64,000 nt of DNA from Cornus controversa (GCA_026545225.1 CM048853.1:45772755-45836754), one strand, 5' to 3'. Counted from the first letter of the stretch, positions 1-13,378 are shown. A program made the numbers and translations. The notes: generated from the sequence alone by a model not told the origin.

Positions 1-568
1 GAGTCGAGTTAAGCATATGACTTTTGAGTTCATCGTATTTTCATACAAATATATTTAAGTGATATCTCCTCAATCTTTTAAAGTGAGAGACAAAAAAATT
101 TTTTAGTAGAAAAAAATAAAATAATAAAACTTGTGTCGATGGTTCTCAATAAATTTGAGTTTAGTTTGTTTGATTTGTTTAAATTTCAAGGGAGTATGAA
201 ATTAAACTCTTACTTAATCAAGATCAATAAGGAAAAAAATTGATGCCAAAATACATCCTCAAATAAAACGCTGTATTGGAATAAATTGTAGTGTCTCACT
301 CACATCTTATAATTGATATTCAAATTGAACTTGAGAATAAGAAGGATCACAAAATCAAATATTAAAAGATGGTAATGGTAATACCATCAAGATATGTGGC
401 CTAGTGATATCTCATTTTCTTTTCAAAAAAAAAGGTGAGAACATTTTAACCTTCTCTAACGAGAAAAAAAAACATGGTAATACCCTTACTATGGATAGGG
501 ATGGCAAGGGAAAAAAATACTTTCCAACATGTCCCAACTTGTTTCGATTGGGAGTCGGGATATATTTT
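1..568. other. AT-rich non-coding stretch
   Basis: I see no coding exon, RNA gene or element ends here. The sequence is AT-rich with short A-runs. The only open frame, starting near 404, has no recognisable content. Confidence 0.5.
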
Positions 569-1095
569 AGGAGCAGTGCTACACATCTCGAATTTAATTT
601 GAGTTATGTATCTCAAATATGACATTATGATATTAATATTTAAGTATATTATGTGTTTATCTAATTATTCACACATGTAGATAGTGGAGAAAATTAGAGT
701 TTTTATTCAAGATAAAGAGTTCCAAGCTTATGTTAAAGAAATCATGGAAAAAAAAATTATATTTCCTAATCTCAATTATTTAAAGTTTAATGAAAATGGT
801 CTTTCAAGTAAGATATAGACAACAAATTTAATTTGAATTCTAAGTTATTGAGTTGTGGAAGGATTTAAATTCTATAATGACAAGTTTTGCTATTTTTTCT
901 CTTTTTCCTTTTTAAATTATTCTCTCAAAATAATTACTTTTAAAATATAAAAAGTTACCAAATAATCACCCATTCTTCTAATTAACAATGATTACAATAT
1001 AATATTGGGTAGTGCCAAATAATCAACCACCTAATTTGAGATACTAATTCATGAATTATATTCGTGAAGTTTAACATTTTCCTATATTTTAGTCT
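569..1095 (+). repeat. Dispersed repeat, copy 1 (inverted relative to 46.1-46.8 kb)
   Basis: This stretch is recognisably the reverse complement of 46112-46830. Shared blocks include the segment around a TACTAATTCATGAATTATA motif near 1050 and the GCAGTGCTACACATCTCG block near 575. The other copy is about 200 bp longer in the middle. Terminal inverted repeats are not obvious, so the transposon class is unknown. Confidence 0.55.
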
Positions 1096-1235
1096 TTTTA
1101 CAATTTTGAAAGAGAAATTTATACATTCTTGTAAAAATTATGAATACAAATAAATATTTAAAAATTCCTTGATTTTGTAGTTAAAAATGTAAAATATGTT
1201 GAAAAATAATGAAATTAAAAATCTAAAATTAAAAT

Positions 1236-3745
1236 TGCTACCCAAGAATTGTCCCTAGAGGGGGGGGGGGTAAATAGGGACAATAAGCAAATGATGAAAC
1301 TTTTTCAATTTATCTCATTTTGACAAAAATAGACTTGTTTGAACTTTTATCAAACACTTAGTGAAGTTATGTATTCAACAAGTGAGAATGAGAAAGCTCT
1401 ATCTATTATGCACTTAAATGATCTAGTGGATACAATAAATGTAAGTGCAACTTATCATGGTTGTAGTATATGGAAATGTTAATTGTGCATTTGTCAAATA
1501 CATGGTATGAAAATTGATTGGTAAAAAAATATTCAAATAACTACTCAATCAATTAATACTATGATCAATTTCACAACTCAACCAATATACTCCAAGCATT
1601 CGTCCCATCCTCCTCATATGAATAAAAACTTTTAAACTTATAGTATTCATATATAAAACATATGAAATTTAAACAAATGAAATGCTATCAAATAAAGGAG
1701 TTTAGGGATAGAGAAATGCAAACCAAGTGACACCATATTTTTTACATGGTTTGGCCCCTCTTGCCTACATCCATGCCTCAAGAGAAATTCTTGAGGTTTT
1801 CACTATAGAGCCTTCCTTAATGGTGGAAAGCAAATCGTACAATTGCCAAGTGAATCACTTGGGTTTCTTTACTCCGGTGAAGACCTCACCAAGACTTCTT
1901 TACCAAACTCATGACTTGGACTTCCTTACTCAATGAAAACTTCACCAAGACTTCTTTGCCAAGCTCATGACTTGGGCTTTCTTGCCAAGTGCATTACTTG
2001 GTTTTCCTCTCAAAGGTAGATAAGAAATTATAATACAATTACAAAAATATTCCTCAATGAATAGATATTCAATACACGCTCAAATCTTAGAGTTATATAT
2101 GAAGATTTCAAATAAAAAGCTCAACTCTAGATATGTAAGATGAACCACAATGAATGATATGAAAGATGAGACTCAATAGTGGTTCCTAAGAGATTTTCTA
2201 CCAAGTGTTTCTCTCTAGCTTTCTTGCTCTCTTCTCCACTCTCGACTCTACATTGCACTATCTCTCACTTGTTTAAATTTCCCCAATACAAATGGGTATA
2301 TATAGAGTCTCAAGAGAAAATAACCGTTTGAGGTTCAAAACTAGCGTTATTTTGAATCTGGGAAAAAGCAGTCGACTTTCTACTTGAAGCAGTCGACTTT
2401 AATTGAGCCTTCAAAGAGTCAGATTCAAGCTGCTTAAAAGAGTCGACTTTCTCTAATGCATAAGACGACTATTTTATCAAATCTCATAAACTAAAATAAA
2501 AAGAAAGTCTTTTATATGATTTGAGATAGTCTTCTATCTTAATGCTCTAGAAATGATATTTTTCATAAAAGTTCATAAACGAAAATAGAAAGATAGTCTT
2601 ATATATGATTTGAGATACTCTTCTATCTTACTACTCCAGAAAAAAAAAATTCACAAAAGTTCATAAACTAAAATAGAAAGATAGTCTTCTATATAAAATG
2701 ACATAATCTTCTATCTTAGTACTTCAGAAATGCCAAAAATATACTACTTGAAAAAGTCGACTATATAGTTCAACTAAGTCAACTGTTTCTGAAATTCATT
2801 TGAAATACAACTCTGTTAAAGCATAAATGAGCCTAAAACCTCAAGGACTAATGAAAATAAATTTCATTAAATTCAAGTCCTATTATAAAATGCTAAGAAC
2901 CAATCATAGATACTAAAATGAGATGCATGTGGTCTTAGAATCAATTTTAGATTATGAGTTGGGTTCTTTCAATATTTGAACCTCCTCAAAATCAACTATG
3001 ACCTTATAAAATAAATCAATTTGATCCAAGGTCTTTGACTTCACAATTTCACTAAATATGAATATTGAGAATTAAAATATTTTCAATTAAAAATTATCTC
3101 AATATTACCTAAGGTTTTTCAAAATTTAAACATATAAGTTCAAAGCCTCATTCAATCTATCTAAGAACCATAAATGATATTTCCTAATTCAAGTATAAGT
3201 TCTAGAATTTGTTTACTCAAGAATTGAGTTCATTCAAAGCTAAACATAAGCTTGAATTAACTCAATCTCAATAAAGGCCTTCAAGATAATTAAATGAAGT
3301 TTATGGCCTAATTCTAAGTGTCCAAGGAATCATGATATGATATGAATGATATGCATTGATCCTAAGGTCCACTAGGTCAATAGATGAGCTTTCAAAAAAA
3401 GTTACTTCATAAATAACTTTACATTAAATCTAGCACTCACCCAAGACTAGCCTACCCATGTCTTTTGATCTTCAAATCTTTAAGCTTTTGGGTTCCTTCA
3501 TCATGTGGCTTGGATTCACTTCAACTTCGCCATTGATCTTGATTATTGACCTTTGAGTTCCATGATCATGTGGCTTCATACATCTTCTTGTAATTCATTT
3601 TAAAGTCCAATATTTTTAAGATACTTGAGATCATATAATATCTTCTAAGTTGCACACTCAAGTAAACTTATTAAATCTACACTACAATAGGTTGTTATCA
3701 TCAAAATCACCCAAGTAACTTAGGGTTGAAACTTTAAGGTCAACA
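1236..3745 (-). mobile_element. LTR of a Sirevirus-like Ty1/copia element (3' LTR, minus orientation)
   Basis: A 2.5-kb block with TG...CA ends (begins TGCTACCC, ends GGTCAACA). It is homologous along its length to the solo LTR at 38459-40733: both begin with a G-tract motif (CCCTAGAGGGGG) about 20 bp in, and both end with matching text before the terminal CAACA. What follows at 3746 reads in reverse complement as a purine-rich tract ending GAGGAGAT directly before the LTR, the expected polypurine tract of an element on the minus strand. No open coding region. A variable internal segment near 2360-2460 carries repeated AGTCGACTTT words. The partner 5' LTR was not found. Confidence 0.75.
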
Positions 3746-3854
3746 ATCTCCTCATTTTTTATGATGACAAACTATTAATGTGTTTTATAACATAAATGAC
3801 ATAAATCATATAATCAATGTAAGTAAATTCATTTATGTAAGCATATCACATATT

Positions 3855-4512
3855 TCTCCCCCTTTGACATTATCAAAAAGATCAATAAAATAAAAGCTTA
3901 GGGGATAGTGATCAATAAGTACAATATATGAATGATAAAGATATAGAAATCATAATATTCGTCCTTAAGTATGAAAATTGAGGTGACCCCCCCTATCAAT
4001 ATGCATATTCTAACAAGTTAAGATTTTTCCCCTATGTAAACCATAATATGCATATACTTTCAAAAAAAAAAAGGATTACTCCTATTATCCATATGCATCA
4101 AAAGATAAAATCAATTAAGCATTTGCATATATTCATGAGTTTTATCAGTGAAAATTCTCCCCCTATCAACATGCTTTAAAGAAATTTAAAATAAAAGCAT
4201 ATAACATGTGATACATGTTCTAAAGCAAGTATATTTACTCATGTCAAAAGATTTATGCATGAAATCAAATAATGAATTAACATCATGCTTTGAGCCAAAT
4301 ATGATTATGGTATTAAAATAAGAATAAAAAATCAACACATAATCATTTAAGGTATATGCTTTCTCATCAATATGCATTAAAGAAATAAGTAAGGCATTAA
4401 GCACATGCATATAAATGAAAAATCTCCCCTTATCATCATGTTTTCTATAAATATAGAGACATATAAGTGCAAGCATGTGAATATGATACATATCATATAA
4501 CTTATCCCCTTT
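3855..4512 (-). other. Array of polypurine tracts next to the LTR
   Basis: On the plus strand, CTCCCC-type pyrimidine runs recur at about 3855, 3987, 4025, 4156, 4423 and 4503, most followed by a short TATCAACATGC-like word. In the element's own orientation these are AGGGGGAG-like purine tracts upstream of the 3' LTR. Multiple polypurine tracts are a described trait of Sireviruses, so this supports that lineage. The spacing is irregular and several copies are degraded. Confidence 0.6.
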
Positions 4513-5399
4513 TCTCATCAACAAAAGGCATAGGGAGCCAAGTATGCAATCTCAACATCCTAGTAATCTAGAAAATATTTCAACTAACTCTTGGAAGTTA
4601 AAAGAATTTAAAATTGTAAGTGCATGCCCAATAAAATGTAATGTGTCAAAAAAATAAATATCAATGGTGCCCAAAAAATGTAATGTTACATTAAGTACAA
4701 TGTGGGCCAAACCATGAATGATGAAGACTATAAAAGACACCAAATGATAAAATCTATTATCTTAGGTCTTTTCTTCCTCTTTTCATGAGGGGAAAATAGG
4801 TCTTGATACAAAAAAAATGATATTGACTAATCCAAAGATTATGATGCATTTAATTGAAGATCATACGACCTTAAAAGGTCAAATCAAGCATTAAAAACTC
4901 AAGATGTCAACCTCATCATCTTTTTTTTTTCTCCCTTTTAATATTTTTCTCCCTTTTGATATCCAAAAAAAATATGGAAACAATAAAATTCATGGAGAGA
5001 TTCATCACATAATATCATATCTTTCTCCTTTTTGTCAAAATAAAAAGTAAGCTTAAGGTAAGGTAACATATGTGAGATACTACACATGTCATATCATTTA
5101 AATCACATATTTCATATAATTAACATAATCAATCTGAAATAACAAGTTATGCAAGGTTATGTTAAGCAATCCAAAAAAAAAATACATAAGCATCAAATTA
5201 CACATGAATACACAAAAACGCAAGTAAGCATGTTCAATCAATATCATAAATCTTATTAATGCATATTTCTCTTCTAATAGCTCAAAGTCAATCTCATCTA
5301 AGCACGTGAACTCTTAAGAAGTGACTAGGGGTATCTAAAAATTTCCTAAGATACTATAATCCTAAACAAAAATGTCTAACAAAAATCTAAAACATCTTT

Positions 5400-5990
5400 C
5401 TATGATACTTAGAAGGGATTCAATCCTAAAAAGAAAAGGAGTTTACCCATGATGCTCAAATCACATTCATCTTGCATGCTTTTGAAAAACTCTTCGCAAA
5501 ATTTCTCATTTGTTAATTCAAGAATGATATCATCCAAATAAATGAGCATAATCAACAAATCATCATCATTGGTTTTGACAAAAGAAATATCATCAAATTT
5601 GTTTCTATCAAAATCATTTTCTACGAGAGAACCACTAAGCCTTTCATGTCAAGTTATTTGAAACTCATTTAAAATCATATAGGCTTTTGAAAATTTTAAA
5701 CACATGGTTTAAAACTTTATGCACTTCAAATCGGAGTGGTTGATCTATATAGACTTTCTTCAATATAAAGATAATCAAGAATGCATTTAAAAAATATATA
5801 TTTCATGCAAAAACATATAGCATTCTTATTGCCTCTATTCTAGATACATGTGCAAAGTTTCTTTCATGGTCATCTTTTCTTCTCGGTTGAAACCTTGGGT
5901 CACAAATCTAACTTAGTTTCTAATGATTACACCCAACTCATCTTCTAAATTTGTATGTGCCTATCAAGGTGTGATTATGTGGTCTAAAAA
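5400..5990 (-). pseudogene. Degenerate Ty1/copia reverse transcriptase
   Basis: The minus strand encodes scattered RT blocks in several frames. Near 5900-5960 is a stretch like the VIRN-ARLVAQGYNQEE motif (here RFVTQGFNREE). Next is EAIRML near 5820, then a KVYIDQPLRFEVHK-like block near 5730. Near 5530-5560 is the catalytic YVDD box, seen as LIYLDDII, followed by a block like CKEF..LMQ.EFEMS.MGEL. The order matches copia RT. Stops and frameshifts between the blocks show the gene is dead. Confidence 0.75.
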
Positions 5991-8580
5991 CTAAGTTCTA
6001 AGCAAAAAATATTCATTCAACATGAATTTGTTCTTTTCCAATTGCCAAGATCTAAGAACTTAAAATTTTTGGCCTCATTGATTTTCATCTAGAGAAACAA
6101 GAGCCAAATAATTTCAACTATTTTAAAGCAAGGATCTTATGCAACTATCTTTAGAATGTTCACGTAGGAAAGATCAATTTGGAGGAGGTGAACCATGTTT
6201 CAACATATGAAAAGATCTTTATGAAAATCATTTTGGATGCTATCTTTCTAGGATTTTTTTGATTTTCTTTGAGATTTCTAATGTGGACTCATTTGAAATG
6301 TCTATAATCTCAAGTCTATCTATATATTTTGGATAAAAGAGTCTCAAATATTTGCACAAGATGTTGATTAAAAGATGATAAACATATGTTTGTATAATCA
6401 ACATATTTCTATGCATGATTTTGATGAAAAGATTCATAACAAATGTTATTCCAATCAAAACCAATAATCATGATATAATCACATAAATTTTCACAAACAG
6501 AAGGATTAGAGTTTTAGCTCAAGGATTGAAATTTCATATCCTTTAAGTTTAGGTGATTATATAACATGATACTCATAGATATAAGACTGTAATCTCTATG
6601 CCCTCTTGACACTTTATCAAATCAAATTAAACATTCTTAATATTTCTATGAATATTCAATGTGCAAAGATTTCTTTCAAGAACACTTTGATAATAATAAG
6701 CTTGCCATTAGCTTACTAAATATGTACATGTCTTATGAGTTATAAACTTGCCACTAGCTTATATAGGTTTTCTCATAAGCCTTTTTCAACATGTTTCACA
6801 TTGCCTCAAAGTTGTTTTGAGAATAATAAGTATGCCACTAACTTATTAAATATGAGCATGTTTTATGAAATATAAGCTTGCCACTAGCTTATATGGATTT
6901 TCATAAACCACTTTCAAAGCATTTTCTATATTTAAAGATTTTGCCCTATAAAACATTCTTGCAAATTCTTTGCACAACTCCTTAATTGTTGATTTAGAGA
7001 TTTGATATATCTAGCATAATCAACAATTTCATCATGTATGAATTTGATATAAAAGATTACATCCCACTTAATTTCTTAATCAAAATCATTGTTTATAAGA
7101 CAACCATAAGTTTGAATGAAAAGATTATTTTCCACCTAATATTTTAATCAAAATATAGCAAAAGAGATCAAGAACTTTTGAGCTTAAATGGTTGCATCAA
7201 ATAAACAATACTCAAGTATAAGAATGCTATAATTACATAAACGATGTACATATACCAAGTAAGCACAAGCAATATTCTTATCACTTAAGTATCATGGAAT
7301 GTGCAAAAGTGAGTTGAAAAGATTTTAAAGATTTTCAATATTAATGGATCACTTTTAAGAAATTTATAAAAACTTTGCACAAGTTATTGATTCAAATATA
7401 AGATCATTAACATATACTTAAAGAATTAACACTTCTTTTCTATGGTCTTGAAGATCAAGGGACTAAGTCTTGACTAAAATCAAGTGTTCATGATATATTC
7501 ACATAAACAAACCATCGGTTCGGATTTGCATCTTTAATCATTGAGTGATCATATATCATGATTTTATGGCGAAGTCTCCCCATTTCAATTCAATCCAAGT
7601 GTGCAAAGACTTGTTTAACTTTTTGAGATTCAACTTTAAACATTTAGATTCTTTTACAATTTATTTATTGAATCTTTGGAGTTTTCTATTGAGGAAATAT
7701 TTTCACTTAATCATATGCAATTTGCATAGATTCATGCTTTGCTATTCAAAAGAATAGTCTAGAAAAACATCTATGCCACTTAGGATGTTTTAAGCATTTA
7801 GATCATAGCATGTGTACCCAAGAAAAGCAACATTTAACAAAGGGTCTCTTAGTATTTCCTTTTTAAAAAAACTCTTTCTTTTTAAAGCTTAAGTCTTTTA
7901 ATCCTAAGAGATTGAGGTTCTTTAAGATTCTTCTCAGAAAGGAATACTAAAAAGAGAATTTCAATATGAATCATTCTCGTAATCTTATGAGTTATGAGCT
8001 TGCCACTTAACTCAAGAGTCCTCATAGATTATTTCAAGATGTCCCATCTCTCCTAGTTGATATGCATTTCGAAGCATTTCGAGAGTTCATATGAATTAAA
8101 TGCATAATAAAAGATGCTCATAGCCAAAGCATTGAGCTAAGATAATTTCGAATTATATGCATTCAATTTATAATCTTCCTTTGGGACTTGTACTCCTACA
8201 AATTTTGATGTTCATTCCCAATGAATAGTCACATTCTATAATTTTTGGATTGAATTAAAAACTTCATTCTTTGCTTCCAATGAATTCAAAAAAAGAAAGT
8301 AAAATAAATTTAAACAAATAAAAAATAAAAAAGAAAGTAAAATAATTTTAAACAAATAAAAAAATCAATATAAAAATACATATTTCACATTTCTCTCTAT
8401 ACACACACACATATGCTTGCATGTGTTGGAATGAAATTTGAGATTCTATTATCATTATTGAAACTAATAAAATAATATCCATCCAACAAATAAATCAATA
8501 AAAATAAGTTAACATAATAATAATTATTAATATCCCTAATATTTAGATCTGAACCTTAGGGGGGAAAAAATCTATTACAT

Positions 8581-9385
8581 CCTTTCTAAATTTTTCAATA
8601 TTGAGAACATGTAATGGTTACTTCAAAAAGAAGTGCTACAACATGTAACATCTATTTTTGACTGTCATGTATAATGACTAAAGAAATGTCATAGAAACAT
8701 ATGTAAAAATTAAATTTCCTTGTTCTTGTGACTTCCTCGCTTCCTTCTCTGATTCAAGCTCGAGTGTCTAATATTTCAGACAATTTTTCTTTTATATTTT
8801 TTACATTCCTAAATAATATGACTTGATGAATATCTAATGACCATAATAATTTAAGGTTATTATTAACAGTAGCAGAAAAAAAAACAAAAACCAAAACATC
8901 TTTCTATCAAACTTCATTCACAAATCCAGATGATCTTGTATATTGAGTAGATTCATATAACAAAAAAAAGAATACAAATTAGAATGTGAAGTACTAGCTT
9001 GTATTTTGTGGGTTCATTACAATAAACAGGAATCGGGGTTGCATATTCAAAAAAATAGCCACCAAAAAAAGTTTTAAACTAAAAATTAACAATTTACACA
9101 AGATAAGTCACTTACATTGAATCTGAGTAAAAAAGAAATTATGAATGTCAAACCAACACTAAATTCATCAAATATTTAAAATTAAATCCTTCATGAAAAT
9201 GCTTGTGATGAAACTCATAAAACAAATGTATATTTTAAATATATATATATATATATAGTATAGATTAGTATTAATATTTATAATCAAAGTATATAAAACT
9301 CAGAAAATATAAAAAATAAAATAAGAATTTATTGAAAAAAAGAGCACCGAGTAAAATTAAACTCAAAAACTCTATTTAAACAAAA
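8581..9385. other. AT-rich stretch with a short (AT)n microsatellite
   Basis: No gene or element ends recognised. A dinucleotide AT run lies at about 9237-9257. Immediately to the left, 8285-8365 has a small direct duplication of an AAAGAAAGTAAAATAA word. Confidence 0.5.
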
Positions 9386-10225
9386 GGAAAAATTATATTT
9401 TGATGACCAAAATTGAAAAAAATGTTTTACAATGACCTTAAACTCAATAAAAAGTAAATAGTGACAAAACCTAAAAACTAATATCCAACAAGTGACCGTT
9501 CAATTTTAATGTCCAAAATACCCTTCATTCTATATAGAGATTCCCAATCATTTATTTGTTTTCTCCAACCACACCCCCAAATATCATAAGCATTAGAAGT
9601 TATAATATTAATTTACGTTGTTATTATGATAGGCGAAAATTGATCAATGACTTCACAAAATGGTGAACCCATTTTTTTGGCTCCTGACCGATAGAATAGA
9701 GCTGTTTTTGAACACTTGAGTTCCTCGTTTGATCGAAGTGTCTCTAGATCTCCAAATGAAAATAAGTCCATACAATTAAAAGTGAAATTATTCATCGTCA
9801 TCTAGTGGATACTGTAGGTTCCATAGTTTCATTTAGCAAGGTTTGATAGCTATGATTGTCCAAAGTTGATGTCCAAAGTTAATAATCAGATCAAACATGA
9901 ACCAGTTTGAACAGTAAGCTTGCTCGGAGATGATGACGACCCGTTATATAAAAATTCACTAAATGGAAACCAATGGCAATGGCGTGTGACCATCATGTGA
10001 TTAATATCATAGCCCACTGCTACACCCATTCCCATTTTTTCCTTCTAAGACCTAATTTTAATTCTCTCATGTCAAAAGCCATAATTAATATCATAATTAT
10101 GGCTTTTAAAACTTCTATATTTGAGAGTGGGGTTGGCGAAGAAGAAGAAGAGATTGGTAATTGAGTTTAAGGTCACTCTAAAACAATTTTAATTCAATTT
10201 TGCTCACTAAAATCTAATTTTTTTC
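9386..10225. mobile_element. Short MULE-like TIR element with perfect 9-bp target duplication
   Basis: The element is flanked by an exact 9-bp duplication, TAAACAAAA, at 9377-9385 and 10226-10234, the length typical of the Mutator superfamily. Its ends are long imperfect inverted repeats: left begins GGAAAAATTATATTTTG, and the right end in reverse complement begins GAAAAAAATTAGATTTTAG. Both continue to a shared GACCTTAAACTCAA block about 60 bp in. At about 840 bp it has no transposase, so it is non-autonomous. A minus-strand open frame at 9613-9801 in its middle has no recognised homology and could be captured sequence. Confidence 0.75.
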
Positions 10226-10481
10226 TAAACAAAATCTCTTTAATTGTGAAGAAGAGATCCAATTGATGCAATTTATAATTTTTTAATAAAAATCTATTAA
10301 TAATCTCTTTAGTTGTAAAGACAGATTTAAACAAAATTAGCAATTTGCTTTCCTAAACAAAATCTCTTTAGTTGTGAAGAAGAGATCCAATTGATGCAAT
10401 TTATAATTTCTCAATAAAAATCTATTAATAATCTCTTTAGTTGTAAAGACAAATTTAAACAAAATTAACAATTTGCTTTTC
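10225..10481 (+). repeat. Two-copy tandem duplication, period about 128 bp
   Basis: Two nearly identical units start at 10225 and 10353. Each contains AAAATCTCTTTA, GAAGAGATCCAATTGATG and an AATTTGCTTTTC-like end. The duplication starts right at the right target duplication of the MULE at 9386-10225. The original host site may have been inside this repeat. Confidence 0.85.
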
Positions 10482-12399
10482 TATCTCCTCTCTCTAAAAC
10501 TCTTTCTCTCTAAAACTCTTTCTATTTTACCTTTGTTATACGTAACCCAAAACATGATTACAGATTACTCCTTTAAGTTCTCCATCAATATAATTAGATT
10601 AATTTTTATTACATTTTAAATATTATGGTATGAATCCGATTCAATTATTATAAGCATTTCTGTTTAGGAGTTATGCTTTGCATTTAACATCTAGTTGGTA
10701 GATATGAAAGTAACTTTAATCTCCATATGAAATAATACTAAATTTTTATTGATAATTTAATTTTTATTTAAAAAAGAACTTGATCCAATGGACTATAAAA
10801 GATAATACACATAAATGAAGAAATATTAAAGTATATAAATACATAAAGAAAGAAAGAAAACTAACCTTATTGGGTTATAAAAGTAAATAGTTGAGTTAAC
10901 TTAGTTCTCACGTTTTTCTTCTGCAAGTAAATACAACATTTTAATTTTTAAAATAAAATTAATTTTTAGAAAGAATTTTTACAGAAGCATAAAAAGGTAC
11001 AAGTTCTCCTTATATTCTTTCTTTTGCAAGTACACTGATTTCTAAAAAAGGAAAATAAATAAAATAATTCTTTTACCGAAATATAATAAGCACCAGTGAA
11101 TCAAGAGACATAATTATAATAATCAAAATTATTATTGGTGGACATATATGATCATAGCTGGAACCACTGGATTTGTATTACAACCCATAGCAATAACATA
11201 TGACTATTATAAGTCCATCAAGTTATCCATTAAACAGATATTATACAATTTAAAATATATATTAAGAACTTTAAGCATTCAATAAAATACCTTAAGTTCA
11301 CAATAAAATACTTAAGTTCATTAAACTCATTCACACATAAGTATATCATGCATGCACCATTGCAAATCTACGAATGTGATATTAGATGTGACTTGTATTT
11401 TGGAGTCCCTAATAGAATTATTTTATAGAGTTTGTATTTAAAATGATATTTGTCAATATTTTAAAATTAGAATTGTATTTAAGTGTATTGGAATTCAAGA
11501 GAAATTTATTAATAAAAGACTTTTTATAGAATTAAATAATTTGAAACAACTTGTACTTTTAATAATAGTACAGATATACACACATACTCCTATACATACA
11601 TATAAAATTCAACAAAATATCTCCACACAAAAAATTGAAGCGTGCGAGAGAGGAAGACATGGTGGATTGATGCAATTGCCCAGAATAAGACGCGATTCTG
11701 GTGGTCGTGGTGGGCAGGGAAACTTGGTGGGGTGTTTTCTGTGGAAAATATGGTGGATGTATGGTGGATGACCGTGGTGGCTTTGTTGTTTTCAGTGTTT
11801 TTAATAAAATAGATTTTATTAGATATACTTTATATAATTTGATTAATTATACGTATTCAATAATAAATTACTGTATTTAGTATTATAATAAAAAAAATAT
11901 TAATTATTAATTATTTGTAACTGTAATCAATAAAGTGGTAATGTTCTTTTGTCTAAAATTTTAAGGTTAAAATGGTTATTTCATATAATTATTAAAGTTA
12001 ATTTTATCATTTTACAATTCATAAGGGTAATTTTGATATTTTAATTTATATATTTAACTGATTATTAAATGACTAACGGTCAACTAACGACATAAAGGTA
12101 TGGGTAAAGTCAAACAAACCTCAAAAGAGGTTGATCAAAAAAATTTAACAAGTTTAATCTGCTGGTAATTTAAGTAAACTTTAAGGGTGGTCAGAGTAAT
12201 TTAACTTATTTTCATTTTATCATATAAATCGCATGAATTGAAAATAATTATGTTTGGTGCTAAAATAACAATAATAATCATGTGTCATTTGACATAAGGA
12301 GGTGATATTGGCACTCCCATTTTTTAATTTTATACTTCCATCTTAAATGCAATGATATTTCTAACTCTAATTTTATAAGTGAATGATTATCTTTTTTTT
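10482..12399. other. AT-rich intergenic DNA
   Basis: No exon, RNA gene or clear element ends identified. Short ORFs here (for example 11541-11771) have no family signature. A few GTGGTGG-rich words occur near 11690-11780. Confidence 0.5.
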
Positions 12400-12960
12400 C
12401 AAATTACACAAATACTCTTTCAGATATCTCCTCTCTTTTGATTTCTTTTGACAGAATAAAAAAAAATATATAAAAAAAAGTTATTTCTTTTGACAAATTC
12501 AAAAAATAAAACATTATTTATATTGAATAAATTTGAGGATCCAACAAAAAAAAGTACTAAAAAGAATTTATCTCTATTGAATAAACTATCTTTTTTGACA
12601 CGAATGAAAAAAAATACTCTGAAAAAAAGTTATCTTTATTGAATAAATTATCTCTTTTCACAGGATAAAAAAAAGTATACAATGCAAAAGGAAAAAAAGG
12701 ACCCAATTTTTTTAATCTTAATTATCTCTTTTGATACGGCCCAAAAATAAGTTATATCTTTAGAATAAATTATCTCCTTTGATAGGATCCAAAAAAAAAT
12801 TATAGTACACAAAAAAATAAATAAAAGGCCCAAAATTTTTGTATATCTATCGAATAAATTATATCTTTTGACACGACCCAAAAAAAGTTATTTCTGTTTA
12901 ATAAATTATCTCCTTTGATAGGACAAAAAAAAATTATCTTTTTTAACAGGACCACAGAAA
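12400..12960 (+). repeat. Degenerate tandem array, unit about 60 bp
   Basis: A motif of the form GAATAAATTATCTCTTTTGACA, followed by a short GC-containing word (GGACCC or CGACCC) and an A-run then GTTAT, recurs roughly every 55-65 bp for about nine divergent units. It sits about 0.4 kb upstream of the folate-receptor-like gene. It looks like an old minisatellite; the minus-strand ORF at 12648-12881 is a by-product of the repeat. Confidence 0.7.
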
Positions 12961-13215
12961 AAGAAGTACCAAAGGAAGTAAAGAATATAAAAAAAGTTAA
13001 AGTTTTTAATTTAAAGAATAGTTATGGTATTATAAAATTAGAAATAATGCACCAGTGAATTTAGAAACTTTTTGTCATTTTATTTAAAAGAAAAAGAAGA
13101 ATGCAAATATAGCTATTTGAATTATGTGGCATAAACTACAATAAAGCGAATAAATCTGACAATAAAATTTACACACAAATATATACCTATACATATTATC
13201 TTTTTTTCGGAAATT

Positions 13216-13246
<31 letters not shown>

Positions 13247-13378
13247 CATTTTATTTTCGTTTCCACTGTATAGGAGTCTTATAAATGGTGACGTGGCAAG
13301 ATCATAGAGACGGGTTCAAGTTCAACCCACGGTCAACACTGTGTTCGGAAGCAAACGTTTGCGAGTGCGGAGAGGACG
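12961..13378. other. 5' flank of the folate-receptor-like gene
   Basis: The presumed promoter and 5' UTR. It contains an (AT)n run followed by a (GT)n run at about 13217-13246. No TATA box or transcription start can be assigned with confidence. Confidence 0.4.

Larger units (their letters stand above)
3746..8580 (-). mobile_element. Decayed internal region of the Sirevirus-like copia element
   Basis: This is the internal part attached to the LTR at 1236-3745. Reading the minus strand, remnants of copia reverse transcriptase lie at 5400-5990, and a non-coding region with several purine tracts lies next to the LTR. Frames are broken by many stops and indels. At 6690-6905 an imperfect tandem duplication (unit about 140 bp) contains the word CTTGCCACTAGCTTA. 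Gag and integrase could not be recognised by eye between 6000 and 8580, and the right border is a guess based on a change in texture. The copia assignment rests on the RT; the lineage rests on the multiple polypurine tracts. Confidence 0.6.

Noticed and set aside
4186-4743. Minus-strand ORFs of 112 and 63 codons
   Set aside because: They fall in the non-coding, polypurine-tract-rich part of a decayed retroelement and show no gag, pol or env signature.
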